Assembly: GCA_020205615.1 (NCBI GenBank)
Contig: CM035171.1
Span: 7,209,399-7,273,398, forward strand
Source: Panax quinquefolius
Taxonomy: Eukaryota; Streptophyta; Magnoliopsida; Apiales; Araliaceae
Length of the DNA stretch: 64,000 nt
Direction: 5' to 3'
This document shows, piece by piece, positions 22,056 to 34,089 of the stretch. Positions within the stretch are counted from its first letter, which is position 1, and every line of letters begins with the position of its first letter. Position numbers and translations under genes: made by a program. The notes under the pieces were generated by a model. It saw only the letters and a list, made by a program, of their open reading frames with translations. It had not been told where the DNA came from and did no database searches.

Positions 22056-24750
22056 TCATTCTCTAATCAAGAAGAAATTTGGGTCCAATCGAGTCTTCAG
22101 TCGACTTTTCCTTGCCCCAGAGTCTCGGCGATCCTCATATCCTTCATAGTACACTTTCGAATTTACGCACTGGCTAAATCGGATGTACGATAATCCTTTA
22201 TGATCTCGCTTGAGCAATTCTTCAGTTAGAGGAGGGTCCTGTTCCCTAAGTACCTTTATCTTGCCACGAAGTTTACGACACTTGGCTCTATGGGCTTTCC
22301 TATCAACCCGAGCCTTCGTCTGAACTTTGCCGAGCTGTATTGACAAGTTTTGATTGGCTTCACCAAGCCCTTCATTGGTAGTCTTTAAAGCTTCGGTCTC
22401 AGCAACAAACCTGACTTTCATATTAGCCAATTTTTGTTCGCTGGCCTTTATCGTCTTCAATTCTTCTTTGACAGAGACCAAAACATCATGGGTTTCCCTC
22501 AGATCGTCTTTGTTTTGGGCCAATTCCCTCTGAAGACTTTCATTGGCATGAAAGACAGATTCGTGTTCCTCTCTCTCCCGAGCCAATGTAGCCTTCAACA
22601 TGTTGTTCTCCCTCCTCAGAGTCTCTTCATCGGACTCGACATTTAGGTGTCTAGGACGTAAACGCCCGAAGACTGCATTTGCCTGCATATATTCGACAGT
22701 ATCCAGTCAATTTTAGATATTTAAACAAGAAAATAAATATTTAACCAAGAAAATTGTCACTTACCTTTGCCAAATAACTCATGCCCTCATCAAGAAAATT
22801 CCCGTTCGTATGGTTATCGAATCGGTGATCATCATTTTCCCGAACGAAGGCATCAAAGAGCTGGAAGGGAAAGTTGACGTTGTACCGAGGCCACAAGGTC
22901 GGCGCTCCAGTGGCTTCATCTTGGAATTTTTGTGATGAAGGCCTTGGGGGGGAAGGCATTAGTTGGTCACGAGTGAGAGAAGGATCCATGTAGATGTTTT
23001 CGGTGGAAGAAGATTGAGATGAAGTAGGGTCTCGAACTGATAGAAGTACAGGTGATGAGCTGGGGTGGCTATCTGATGGTTGTTTTCTCTTTCGAGATGG
23101 TGCTGCAGCAGGTTCAGTTCGTTCTTCTTCATTTACAGTCCGAATCTCCACGGGGGCTGTTGGGGGATGAACATTTGAAAAAGATACCCTAAGCTCATCG
23201 GGGGTTAAGGGGATAACTTTGGTTCTCAAATTTTTGATTCGAAGAAGTTGTCTTCGATCATCTACAGGTAGATCTAATAAGCTTGTTCGAGCTAAAGTTG
23301 GACGGACGATTGGTGGTGTTGGGCCCACAGTCTGTGGTGTTGGGTCAATAGGTGGTGGTGTTGGGACCACAGTTGGCGGTATTTGGCCGACGGTTGGTGG
23401 TGTTGGGTCGACGACTGGTGGTGTTGGATTGGTGATTGGTGGTGTTGGGTCAACAGTTGGCGGAGTTGGATCGATAGTTGGGGGTATTGGGTTGTCAGTT
23501 GGTTCAGATTCAGAAAGAGCTTCGGAGTCTGATGGGATGGAAATTAGTCGAGGCCTTCGGGTGGCTCTTTTCTTTCGACGATGTTGGAGGACTCCTTCCG
23601 AGAGAAGGGGTTCATCATCTTCGCGTGTATGGGTTTGAGGTTCAGCAGTTGGTGTTTCAGTAGGTGGGTTAAATTTGGAGGAGGCCTCCGGTTGTGAAGT
23701 TTCAGCATCGACATCTGCAGATTTTCCGACAACGTTACCTTCGGATGGGATTTCCTGCTGTGAGGATTCGGCGGTGGCTTCTACCGATTTTCCAGTTAGG
23801 AAATCCTCCAAGTCTTTCACTTCAGAAGACGACGGTTTAATTAAAGTTACTACAGAAGATTAACAGTTCTACATCAAAATCCATATCACATAAATTTTCA
23901 AATATTTACAAAATAAATCCGTACTTACGTTTGTGGTCATATAACCATGCTTGTTTGGAAAGAAGTCTATAGTTTCATTCCTCCCTCGGGAAATTGGCCA
24001 AAAGCTCTATCATCTCTGCCTCACGTTCTTCAGAGATGTCTCTGAAGTTAGTAGAAGTCTTCTCATCAGTGGCCCAGTTCGGTAAAGAGATGATTTCGGG
24101 TCCTTTGACGAAAAACCACTTCTCATGCCATCCTCTGTTACTTGAAGGAGTATTTACCAACGAACGCCTCTCGAACTTCTCTCCTATTTTCGAAGGATGC
24201 TTGCTTATGGTCTTAAATCTTTTTTCTCTGGACTGGCCGACCTTGTATACAGTAAAGAAAAGTCGAGTGAAGGTTCGACACCAAGTTTGTGGCATAAAGC
24301 TATGAATGCTAGAATGTGAATATAAGAATTCGGCATTAATTGGGCGAGCCCAACACCCAGAAACCCTAAGAGAGTTACTATGAAAGCATGAAAAAGAAAT
24401 CGAACCCCTTTCTCCAAGATGGTCATCGTAGCAGCCATCCATCCTTCGGGGCGTTGATACATCCGTTCTTCGGACACAGGAGCTCTCACCAAATGGGTAT
24501 CCTAATGTGGCAACGAGTTCAAGCCTCTTCAAATCAACCTCTGTAACTTTTGAGGGGAGTGTTCTTGGAAATCAACTCTATAGAAGGAAGAAGGATTGGG
24601 AGGGGAGTGTTATCGGTTTCATCTTAGTATTTTTGTTGTGATTTCAGGCTTGAGGAATTCATCTGACGCAGTTCAGCTCTTTGTTAGGGTTTGGAAGAAG
24701 GATTGTGGGACGGTGTCACTAGCGAGGGACCCTTAGATCTGAGAAGCCAT
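22056..24750 (-). pseudogene. Spliced antisense gene of the Tat element (PF04195-like, three exons)
   Basis: Three exon blocks run on the minus strand. Exon A, about 24750-23934, encodes a 'putative gypsy type transposon' (PF04195-like) region: YQRPEGWMAATMTILEKG, then FHAFIVTLLGFLGVGLAQL and LCHKLGVEPSLDFS. Exon B, 23849-22765, is acidic and proline-rich with PTPP repeats, ending GMSYLAK at a gtaagt donor. Exon C, 22682-22056, is a coiled coil of about 200 residues. The exon A to B junction keeps frame (phase 1), with donor cgtaagt and acceptor ctgtag. The ATG at 24750 is followed at once by a stop, and a conserved Trp near 23985 has become a stop, so this copy is dead. The same exon plan is seen at 52659-60230. 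The function of such antisense genes is unknown. Confidence 0.65.
23270..23530 (-). repeat. Proline-rich peptide repeat in the antisense gene
   Basis: The encoded protein repeats a unit of 8-9 residues, PTPPTVDPT with variants PPITN, PPVVD, PPTVG and PPIDP, about ten times. At the DNA level this is a degenerate ~24-27-bp tandem (ggtggtgttgggtc on the plus strand). The other Tat copy lacks this expansion, so it is recent relative to the split between the two copies. Confidence 0.7.
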
Positions 24751-25139
24751 TGTTAACGATTTGGGAATGCAAAGAGCTCGAGAGGTAAAAGAAAGCTCAA
24801 GGTCCGAAATTCAAATCGGTAGGTAAAACTGTCAAAATTGGTAAAGTTTATTTTTTATATATTTACGGTTACCAAGATGTCGAGGGAGGCACATTCAATT
24901 CACACGACAATGATGGTGAATTGGAAGAGGTAGCGTCCGGTTTTGGGTCTAAATATCTTAAGCTGGGTGGACTTATGTCTATTGGGCCTCCCATTTCTTT
25001 ATCAATTTGGACCGACTTAGTTGAGACCTTGGTGAGTTTCACTTTGGACCCTTGTAACTTATCATAATTCATTATATCACGGGCCTATATTATTTACGGT
25101 CTTCCATTAAACACCTGTTTAATAAAAGACTAGGGGCGA

Positions 25140-25742
25140 TGTTGGGCCACGATCCTTTCATTATTATGACTTAATGGTCCTCCTCGGATTATGTTACTTT
25201 TGTCCTGTTGGTCCAGAATGATTTGGGTCCGACGGGTCCTTTTCGGTTGGCTCGATTCGCATGGGTCATTTCCATTATTTGGCTTATCTTATACAATTGT
25301 TATTATTTGGCCAGATAATCATTACACCAAATAATAGTTGGTATTATATGCGCCACCTTCCTGCGCATGACATTAATGAGGATTGGACTCGAAAGACCGG
25401 CCAGAGTAGAGTAGCTTGCTTTAATTTGAAATGACCAGTGGGGGGAGATGTCGAGGAGATAGTGGGTGTACGATGGCCGGTCAGTGCGAATGCGTACGTA
25501 TGGGGCAAGGATCACACAAGAAAGGTAGGTAATAAAACATTTTACACACTGATCATTATTATTCTCTCTCCGAGCACTAGACATTATTTTCCTCCATTGT
25601 TAACCTTGTGATCATCGACATCGACTTTCACGCCGGTCCTCGACAATCGGTAGCCAAACTTTTGGTGTTGACTTGTTGAATATGCGGGGATATCGGACGC
25701 GTCTTGGTGATTGGGACGTGAGGAAAGATCTTGGCGTTAATA
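25140..25742 (+). repeat. 3' LTR of the Tat element
   Basis: It starts tgttgggccacg just after a purine-rich actaggggcga, the expected polypurine tract. It aligns with the LTR at 51642-52280 (minus) along its length, including ctagacatta, cctccattgttaaccttgtg and gattgggacgtg. The 3' end is put at ggcgttaata, where the homologous copy ends ggcgttaaca; TGTT and AACA would be the matching termini. The true end could lie some bases away. Confidence 0.6.
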
Positions 25743-26523
25743 TGCCTAATATTATAAATAGAACTATCAATCTCTTGCCTTGAGGTTCTTTCTTTGCTTG
25801 AGCTACTTTGTCTGAAAGCCGTGAGAAAAGTAACGGAAGAGAATTATAGCAATAATTAGATATAGTAGGTATGTATATATGAAGAGAATTAATAATGCAG
25901 GTATGTGTGTATATAGATGGGAAATAATTGAGTCCTTGTTACAGAACTTTTATCTTATATATTGACAATTTCTAATTCACCAGAGTAGATTATTCACGTA
26001 AGATAGGTCCTTCCTTTACAATTAAATGTTAAGTATATGAGATACAAATATTTTGGAGTTAAAAAGCAGAGAATGTACAAATTTTAGGGCAAGTGGTACA
26101 AGCTTGCATTGCATAAATATCACCGAATTATATTTTTAGCGCTAGAAATATATATCAATGTTGTACATTTTTGTTACATACTCTTTTTGATTCATATTCA
26201 TCATAAATAAGTCAAATAACATCACATAGACTCCATTAATCACCAAGGTTACTTTTGTTTGTAAAAATAACTGGTAGGGTAAACACAAGTTGCAAAACAT
26301 CACATAGACCTCTGCTCATCTTTTTTTGCAAAACACAAGTTGCAGTTCTAGGAATAGCTCGAATGATTATGAAATATGTTAGCACTAATCAAAAATTTAA
26401 ATTGATAATATACTCAACCACCCTTAAGTCATCATTTGCAATGAAATCTATACATATGTATGTATATATATGAGTACAATTTGTATACATTCTACAGAAT
26501 CCATAAAAACAAGAAATTAGGAA
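25743..26523. other. AT-rich region upstream of the first TPS copy
   Basis: No gene is visible. From about 26325 the sequence is shared with 31018-31224, so the tandem TPS duplication carried its promoter. Short direct repeats (aaaacacaagttgca; atcacatagac) occur at 26220-26345. A TATA-like tatatatatg lies near 26463. Confidence 0.6.
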
Positions 26524-27245
26524 ATGGCTCGTCAAGGTCTGTTTTCACCTTTCCTTACCTCTCCATCCCTCCATCCCTCTCTTCTTTCATCATTAAAAGC
26601 CCCTACCACAAATAGTACTACTAAATCCAGTGCTACTCCTTTTCAAAAAAAAATAAAAAAATCCAGTGCTACTCCCACAACAACGACAATTGACCATATC
26701 AAGAAATTAACCGACGATCCGCAAACTATCCACCACGTTCTTGGGACTATAATTTTGTCAAGTCACTCACCAGTGATTACACTGTACTTAAACTAACCTA
26801 TGCTAATGTTTTTTCCCCCTAGCTAGCTAGGGTTTTTTCATGAATGGTTACTTATATATATATAACGTACTGTTTCTATTATGCAGGAAGAGAAATATGG
26901 AAACCAGGTGGATGAGTTGAAGGAGTACGTTAAGAATCTGATTAATGGGGATACGGGTGTCCCATTGGCGAAGCTGGAGTTGATTGATTCAGTTCAAAGG
27001 CTAGGGCTGAAGTATCATTTCGAGAAGGAGATAAAAAAAGCGTTTGATACTATTTATAATGCCAATGCCAGTGCCAATGATGATGCATGGTTATATAGTG
27101 ATCTCTATGCTACAGCCCTCCGATTTAGGCTCTTTCGACAACATGGTTACGAGGTACCCCAAGGTTTGTCTCTTTTACGTACCAATTATGTATAAGCAAT
27201 CATATAACCAATTAAATGGAGCTAATATTATTATTTCATCGAAAA

Positions 27246-27281
<36 letters not shown>

Positions 27282-29091
27282 AAAGAAATAAATAATATTT
27301 TCTATTGCTTTTTTATTTGGAGTCACAGATGTGTTCAAAAGATTTAAGGATGAGACAAGAAATTTCAAGCAATGCCTCTGTAAGGAAGTTAAAGGGGTGC
27401 TCAGTTTATACGAAGCTTCTTTCTTGGGTTTCCAAGGTGAAGACATTCTTGACGAGGCCAAGACCTTCACAACTACACATTTGAAGAGCGTAAAAGGAGA
27501 AATATCTTCCAACATGAAAAGAAAAGTGAAGCATGCTTTAGATAAGCCATTGCATTGGACATTGCCAAGAGTGGAGGCTTTGATACTTATGAGCAAGAAC
27601 AAAACATGGATCCCAATTTACTTCGGCTGGCTAAGTTGGACTACAATATGGTGCAAACAATTTATCAGAAAGAGGTTAGCAAACTAGCAAGGTAATTAAT
27701 TACAATTATCGTAAATTTATATATTGCGCGCGATGACGAATATATAATTAAATGACACGATGTTATATAATTTCTGGTGGTGGATGGACCTGGGTTTACA
27801 TTATAAGACAAGTTTTGCTAGAGACAGGTTGGTAGAACACTACTCTTGGTGCAACGGAATTGTTTGCGAACCACAATACGGAGCTTTTCGGGAAATGACA
27901 ACAAAAGTAATATGTTTAATAACTACCATCGATGATATTTATGATGTTTATGGCTCGATAGAAGAACTAGAACTCTTCACAGATTTTGTTGACAGGTTTG
28001 TATTCAATTCTTGCATTTTAGATGAATTTTAGGAGTATATATATGTTTGGATTCGAAATAATAATTAATTAATTAGCTTTTCTTAAATTTCAATCTTTAA
28101 TTTTGTAAATGCATGCATGCTCAGATGGGATATCACTGAAATTGATAAGCTCCCTTACAATATAAGAATGGTTCTTCTTGCAATGTTTAATATATCAAAT
28201 GAGATTGGCTACTGGACATTGAAAGAGCGCGGCTTTAACATCATTCCTTATTTAAGTAAACAGGTAACATGTCATTAATATTTAACATTTCTTAATTTCA
28301 ACTACATATTCCTTATATATATATATATATACATTTGTTATAATTCGTTAATGTATATTTTAATTTTAATATTCTTAATTTTAAAATTACTTGGATTACG
28401 TTTTTTGTCTTTTCTACAGTGGGCATATCAGTGTAAATCATATTTTCGAGAAGCAAAGATGTTTCATGAAGGATACAAGCCAACATTGGACGAATATTTT
28501 GACAATGCAGTGGTTTCAATAGGAGGGCTAATACTTTTGTGTTGTAGTTACTTCCTCACTGCAGATAAAATAACCGTGGAAGCATTAAATTACATAAACC
28601 AGTTTCCAAGTATCTCCAAGTCCTCTTGTATGATTTGTCGACTAATCAACGATTTGGGAACATCATCGGTAATGTTACATGATCACACCAAAAAAGAAAA
28701 AGAATTAAGTAAAGAAAATTGTGTAAGCTGTTGGGCAAAATTAATTAATTATATAAGTTGAGTTATGTTTATGTATCATGTGCAGGATGAGTCGGAACGA
28801 GGAGACGCTCCAAAGGCAATCCAGTGCTACATGAAGGATACGGGTGCAACTGAAGAAGTGGCTAGAGAATATATAATTAGTTTAATCCATGAGAACTGGA
28901 AGATTTTAAATAGATACGTTATGCAGAAAAGTTATAATTCTTTCTTTTCAGAACCATTTTTGACTTCCAATTTAGATGCTGCAAGAACCGCTTATTTCTT
29001 CTACCAGTATGGAGATGGACATGGAACACAAAACTGCTGGACAAAGGATCATCTCATCTCGTTACTGCTTCAACCCTTTACTCTTTCTTAA
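26524..29091 (+). pseudogene. TPS-b terpene synthase pseudogene (first tandem copy)
   Basis: The seven exons match the intact gene at 31225-34089: 26524-26783, 26887-27163, 27329-27691, 27777-27995, 28125-28263, 28420-28668 and 28786-29091. Three lesions are certain by comparison. One base is missing near 26697, which shifts the frame before the RRX8W motif. Ten bases are missing at 27579/27580 in exon 3. The intron 3 acceptor is TG instead of AG (27775-27776). A 36-bp in-frame insertion with an A-tract lies near 26640-26676. DDIYD and the NDLGTSSDE second metal site are still present. It could be transcribed but would not give a full synthase. Confidence 0.9.
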
Positions 29092-29766
29092 CCAGATAGA
29101 TATATATCCACAAAATTTAATAACTTGTGATTAGTTTCAGTTAATTAATTAATGCCTTGTAATTTTTGCTTAATTTCATGCATGCAATCAAATAAAGCTC
29201 CAAATTGTGCAAGACTTTTAATCATTACATGAAAATGTTGAGATGTTGGAACTTATTACAAAATCAAGTAAAGTTTCGTTATAGTTGCATGGCTATTTAA
29301 GTACCACTTGGCACCGGCCAGCAGCTTTCTCTGTTTGTTTGTTTTTCCAATATCAAAATGGGTGCTCTTTAATGCATGGTTTAAACTTTTAAGTGTTTGT
29401 AAGTTGGAGTAATATAGATGCATGGTATCAAAATTTTGACTGCGCAAAATAATATTGACCTGGAAATTCTTTCATAATTACTTCATCGCCAATATGGATT
29501 TTAATAAGGGTTTATATGTACTCCTATAAGACTATTAAATTTTAAGTATATTATTTAGCGCAAAAAATATAAAAATAATTTAAGTATATTTATTTATTCA
29601 TTTAACTCTCTTTCTCTCTCCTTTTTTTTATTTAGTTATCAAAATGAAAATGTATTTGGCTTTTATGTTATGTAATACCATGAACTAGAACAAATCAATG
29701 TACTTGTGTTAATATTGATTTACCCATGCAAGGAGGGCAGTTTCCATTAACCTTTCTGGATTGCTG

Positions 29767-29840
<74 letters not shown>

Positions 29841-31224
29841 TCCGTATATTTTGTTTTAATTTTTGCATATATTGACCTTCTGAAGTAACTTAATACAATT
29901 TTAAATTCGAAATTTATATGAAATCCTATAAATAATTATAATTTTATTGAATTAATTGAATGATAAATACATGTATACTATCTATAAAGTAGTGTTCATT
30001 AAATATAAAAAAATTTCGTTTCATAATTTTTATTACAGATTTTTTTTGACCCCAATGATTTTTTTTATATATATGATGTAATAAATTTTTTATGGGTGTA
30101 ATTTAGTAATTTGACTCCACTGAACTTTTTTCCTGGTTTCGCCACTGCCAGCAGCCAAGGTCTGAGACATGCCTAAGTGATCAATAAATTGGTCTGGTCA
30201 AATCCCACGGCTTGACAGGCTTAGGCTAGTCTAAATAAGGTTGATCTGATCTGTTGTGCATGATTAACTAAAACGTGTTCAAGTAATTAATAAAGCTTAG
30301 CACAAAAAGAAACTACATACGCATGCTCTAAGTAATATATTAGCATCTTATTTACTAGTTTATGATATTGGTAAAAATAACTCACTAATGACGAGTTATC
30401 ACGTGTTATTTTTAGAATTTTGTTAATAAAATATAATATAATAATTTCATTCACTAAATATTCAAGACGTATATTAAATTTAATAAAGGATTGAATTTTT
30501 AGAAAATTTAACAAACTAAGGATTGATAACCTAAAAGGTCTCTGTAGGTAATTAGGATTCTAATTTTCAACTCCTAAATAAATATTTCTCATGCAATAAA
30601 TAAAAAATGTTCGAACGCATTCAAAATACACTATTTATTCTAAAAACAATTATCTCCTTATTCTGACTTTAGTCCATTCTAGACTTGTCCTTAACTTTCA
30701 TTCTCTTCTTGTCTTGTGACTAGATTTAATTACTAGATTTTTTCTAAGCTTGTCGACTAGTTTTCTTCTTGGCAACACGGGAAGTATTAATAATATAGAA
30801 AACGATCCCTCCATCCCAAGATAAAGTATTATATTTTTCTAGAATTTTATTTTTACTTATTAATATTAAAATTTATACGGCACACACTTGGACATAATTT
30901 TTTAATAATAAAATTTGAGTATTTAAAGTATAATTATTAAAAGAATAATTAATGTCCAAAGATGGACTAATAAACTAATAATGCCCACTTATTTCAGAAA
31001 AGGCGGCTATGGTCAATTTTTTGCAAAACACAAGTTGCAGTTCTCGGAATAGGTCGAATGATTATGAAATATGTTAGCACTAATCAAAAATTTAAATTGA
31101 TAATATACTCAACCACCCTTAAGCTGTCTGTTTGCCAGTAAATCTATCTGTATGTATGTATATATATGAGTACGATTTGTATACATTCTACAGAATCCAT
31201 AAAAACAAGAAATTAGTAAATATA
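29092..31224. other. Spacer between the two TPS copies
   Basis: 29092 to about 30031 is part of the duplicated unit and matches 34090-34991. It includes a TA microsatellite at 29769-29839. About 30032-31017 is unique to the spacer, AT-rich, with no gene seen. A gttgatctgatctg piece and a tttcgccactgccag block may be old element debris. From 31018 the promoter of the second TPS copy repeats 26325-26523. Confidence 0.6.
29769..29839. repeat. TA dinucleotide microsatellite
   Basis: An uninterrupted AT run of about 70 bp downstream of the first TPS copy. The matching position of the second copy (34754-34798) has a shorter run of about 45 bp. Confidence 0.95.
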
Positions 31225-31944
31225 ATGGCTCGTCAAGGTCTGTTTTCACCTTTCCTTACCTCTCCATCCCTCCATCCCTCTCTTCTTTCATCATTAAAAT
31301 CCCCTACCACAAATGGTACTACTAAATCCAGTGCTACTCCCACAACAACGACAATTGACCATGATCAAGAAATTAACCGACGATCCGCAAACTATCCACC
31401 AAGTTCTTGGGACTATAATTTTGTCAAGTCACTCACCAGTGATTACACTGTACTTAAACTAACCTATGCTAATGTTTTTTCCCCTTAGCTAGCTAGGGTT
31501 TTTTCATGAATGGTTACTTATATATATAACGTACTGTTTCTATTATGCAGGAAGAGAAATATGGAAACCAGGTGGATGAGTTGAAGGAGTACGTTAAGAA
31601 TCTGATTAATGGGGATACGGGTGTCCCATTTGCAAAGCTGGAGTTGATTGATTCAGTTCAAAGGCTAGGGCTGAAGTATCATTTCGAGAAGGAGATAAAA
31701 AAAGCGTTTGATACTATTTATAGTGATAGCAATGGCAATGGCAATGGCAATGGCAATGGCAATGGCAATGCCAATGATGATGCATGGTTAAATAGTGATC
31801 TCTATGCTACCGCCCTCCGATTTAGGCTCTTTCGACAACATGGTTACGAGGTACCCCAAGGTTTGTCTCTTTTACGTACCAATTATGTATAAGCAATCAT
31901 ATAACCAATTAAGGGCGGAGCTAATATTATTATTTCATCGAAAA

Positions 31945-32005
<61 letters not shown>

Positions 32006-33299
32006 CGGGATCAGTAGGCATATCTTAAAATCTTAGAAGCTACTCTTAAATAATAGAACTTTATCAAAAGCGACGTAGTTTTGATAAGAGCGATGGCATT
32101 TTGTAAATACCATGCCACCGCGTATTTACAAAAATGTTACGCGTCTTATCAAAACTACGTGCGTTTTGATAAAATTATTATTTAAAAGGCGTTACATTAT
32201 TTAAATTCTACTCTTAATCCTTTCTATATATATATATATATATATATTTAAAAGAAATAAATAATATTTTCTATTGCTTTTTTATTTGGAGTGACAGATG
32301 TGTTCAAAAGATTTAAGGATGAGACAGGAAATTTCAAGCCATGCCTCTGTAAGGAAGTTAAAGGGATGCTCAGTTTATACGAAGCTTCTTTCTTGGGTTT
32401 TCAAGGTGAAGACATTCTTGACGAGGCCAAGACCTTCACAACTACACATTTGAAGAGCGTAAAAGGAGAAATATCTTCCAAAATGAAAAGAAAAGTGAAG
32501 CATGCTTTAGATAAGCCATTGCATTGGACATTGCCAAGAGTGGAGGCTAAATGGTTCATTGATACTTGTGAGCAAGAACAAAACATGGATCCCAATTTAC
32601 TTCGGCTGGCTAAGTTGGACTACAATATGGTGCAAACAATTTATCAGAAAGAGGTTAGCAAACTAGCAAGGTAATTAATTACAATTATCGTAAATTTGGA
32701 TGTTTCATCGTATCCAATATAATAAATTACAATATTTGACGAATATATAAATGACATGATGTTATATAATTTCAGGTGGTGGATGGACCTGGGTTTACAT
32801 TATAAGACAAATTTTGCTAGAGACAGGTTGGTAGAACACTACTCTTGGTGCAACGGAATTGTTTGGGAACCACAATACGGAGCTTTTCGGGAAATGACAA
32901 CAAAAGTAATATGTTTAATAACTACCATCGATGATATTTATGATGTTTATGGCTCGATAGAAGAACTAGAACTCTTCACAGATTTTGTTGACAGGTTTGT
33001 ATTCAATTCTTGCATTTTAGATGAATTTTAGGAGTATATATATGTTTGGATTCGAAATAATAATTAATTAATTAGCTTTTCTTAAATTTCAATCTTTAAT
33101 TTTGTAAATGCATGCATGCTCAGATGGGATATCACTGAAATTGATAAGCTCCCTTACAATATAAGAATGGTTCTTCTTGCAATGTTTAATATATCAAATG
33201 AGATTGGCTACTGGACATTGAAAGAGCGCGGCTTTAACATCATTCCTTATTTAAGTAAACAGGTAACATGTCATTAATATTTAACATTTCTTAATTTCA

Positions 33300-33330
<31 letters not shown>

Positions 33331-34089
33331 ACATTTGTTATAATTCGTTAATGTATATTTTAATTTGAATATTATTAATTTTAAAATTACTTGGATTATG
33401 TTTTTTGTCTTTTCTACAGTGGGCATATCAGTGTAAATCATATTTTCGAGAAGCAAAGATGTTTCATGAAGGATACAAGCCAACATTGGACGAATATTTT
33501 GACAATGCAGTGGTTTCAATAGGAGGGCTAATACTTTTGTGTTGTAGTTACTTCCTCACTGCAGATAAAATAACCGTGGAAGCATTAAATTACATAAACC
33601 AGTTTCCAAGTATCTCCAAGTCCTCTTGTATGATTGCTCGACTAATCAACGATTTGGGAACATCATCGGTAATGTTATATCACACCAAAAAAGAAAAAAG
33701 AATTAAGTAAAGAAAATTGTGTAAGCTGTTGGGCAAAATTAATTAATTATATAAGTTGAGTTATGTTTATGTATCATGTGCAGGATGAGTCGGAACGAGG
33801 AGACGCTCCAAAGGCAATCCAGTGCTACATGAAGGATACGGGTGCAACTGAAGAAGTGGCTAGAGAATATATAATTAGTTTAATCCATGAGAACTGGAAG
33901 ATTTTAAATAGAGACGTTATGCATAAAAGTTACAATTCTTTCTTTTCAGAACCATTTTTGACTTCCAATTTAGATGCTGCAAGGGCTGCGTATTTCTTCT
34001 ACCAGTATGGAGATGGACATGGAACACAAAACTGCTGGACAAAGGATCATCTCATCTCGTTACTGCTTCAACCCTTTACTCTTTCTTAA
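31225..34089 (+). CDS. TPS-b terpene synthase, intact, probably plastidial monoterpene synthase
   Basis: Exons are 31225-31449, 31551-31860, 32298-32670, 32776-32994, 33124-33262, 33420-33668 and 33784-34089. All have GT-AG introns and the total is 606 codons, usual for TPS-b preproteins. Residues 1-51 are rich in Ser, Thr and Pro like a plastid transit peptide. [11 protein letters not shown] (52-62) is a perfect RRX8W motif. DDIYD (355-359) and NDLGTSSDE (499-507) are the two metal-binding motifs that bind Mg2+ and the prenyl diphosphate. The enzyme should ionise geranyl diphosphate to make an acyclic or cyclic monoterpene in plastids. The product cannot be told from sequence; the C-terminal half resembles the ocimene/myrcene/tricyclene synthase group (inference). 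Residues 136-147 form an (NG)n tract absent from the sister copy. Intron 2 holds a hairpin MITE. Confidence 0.92.
31728..31772 (+). repeat. In-frame GGCAAT hexanucleotide repeat in the TPS coding sequence
   Basis: Six ggcaat units lie in exon 2 and encode alternating Asn-Gly between AFDTIYSDS and ANDDAW. The first TPS copy has only NANASANDD here. The tract falls in a loop between conserved helices of the N-terminal domain, so it is probably tolerated. Confidence 0.95.
31948..32000. repeat. TA microsatellite in TPS intron 2
   Basis: A run of about 50 bp, with a second run at 32225-32247 on the other side of the inserted element. The first TPS copy has one run of about 30 bp at 27249-27279. 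Confidence 0.9.
32002..32224. mobile_element. Hairpin-forming insertion (foldback MITE) in intron 2 of the intact TPS gene
   Basis: About 220 bp interrupt a TA run and are absent at the matching site of the first TPS copy. The core is a near-perfect palindrome: arm 32048-32110 (with tttatcaaaagcgacgtag and ttttgtaaatac) against arm 32121-32183 (gtatttacaaaa and atcaaaactacgtgcg), around a ~10-bp loop. The exact ends are uncertain because the insertion lies within TA repeats. It is in the spliced-out part, so the coding sequence is not affected. Confidence 0.75.

Larger units (their letters stand above)
16918..25742 (+). mobile_element. Ty3/gypsy element of the Tat lineage, 5'-truncated
   Basis: The order is gag C-terminus, protease, RT, RNase H, a second archaeal-type RNase H, integrase, a short tandem repeat, a long antisense gene, a purine-rich tract and a 3' LTR. 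Two RNase H domains and antisense genes between integrase and LTR are known for Tat elements such as Retand, Grande and RIRE2. The 5' LTR, primer site and start of gag are missing. The 3' LTR start (25140) is set by comparison with the copy at 51642-62114. The right end is approximate. Confidence 0.8.

Noticed and set aside
23219..23638. A 139-codon plus-strand frame rich in Gly and Val
   Set aside because: It is the shadow of the proline-rich repeat encoded on the minus strand.
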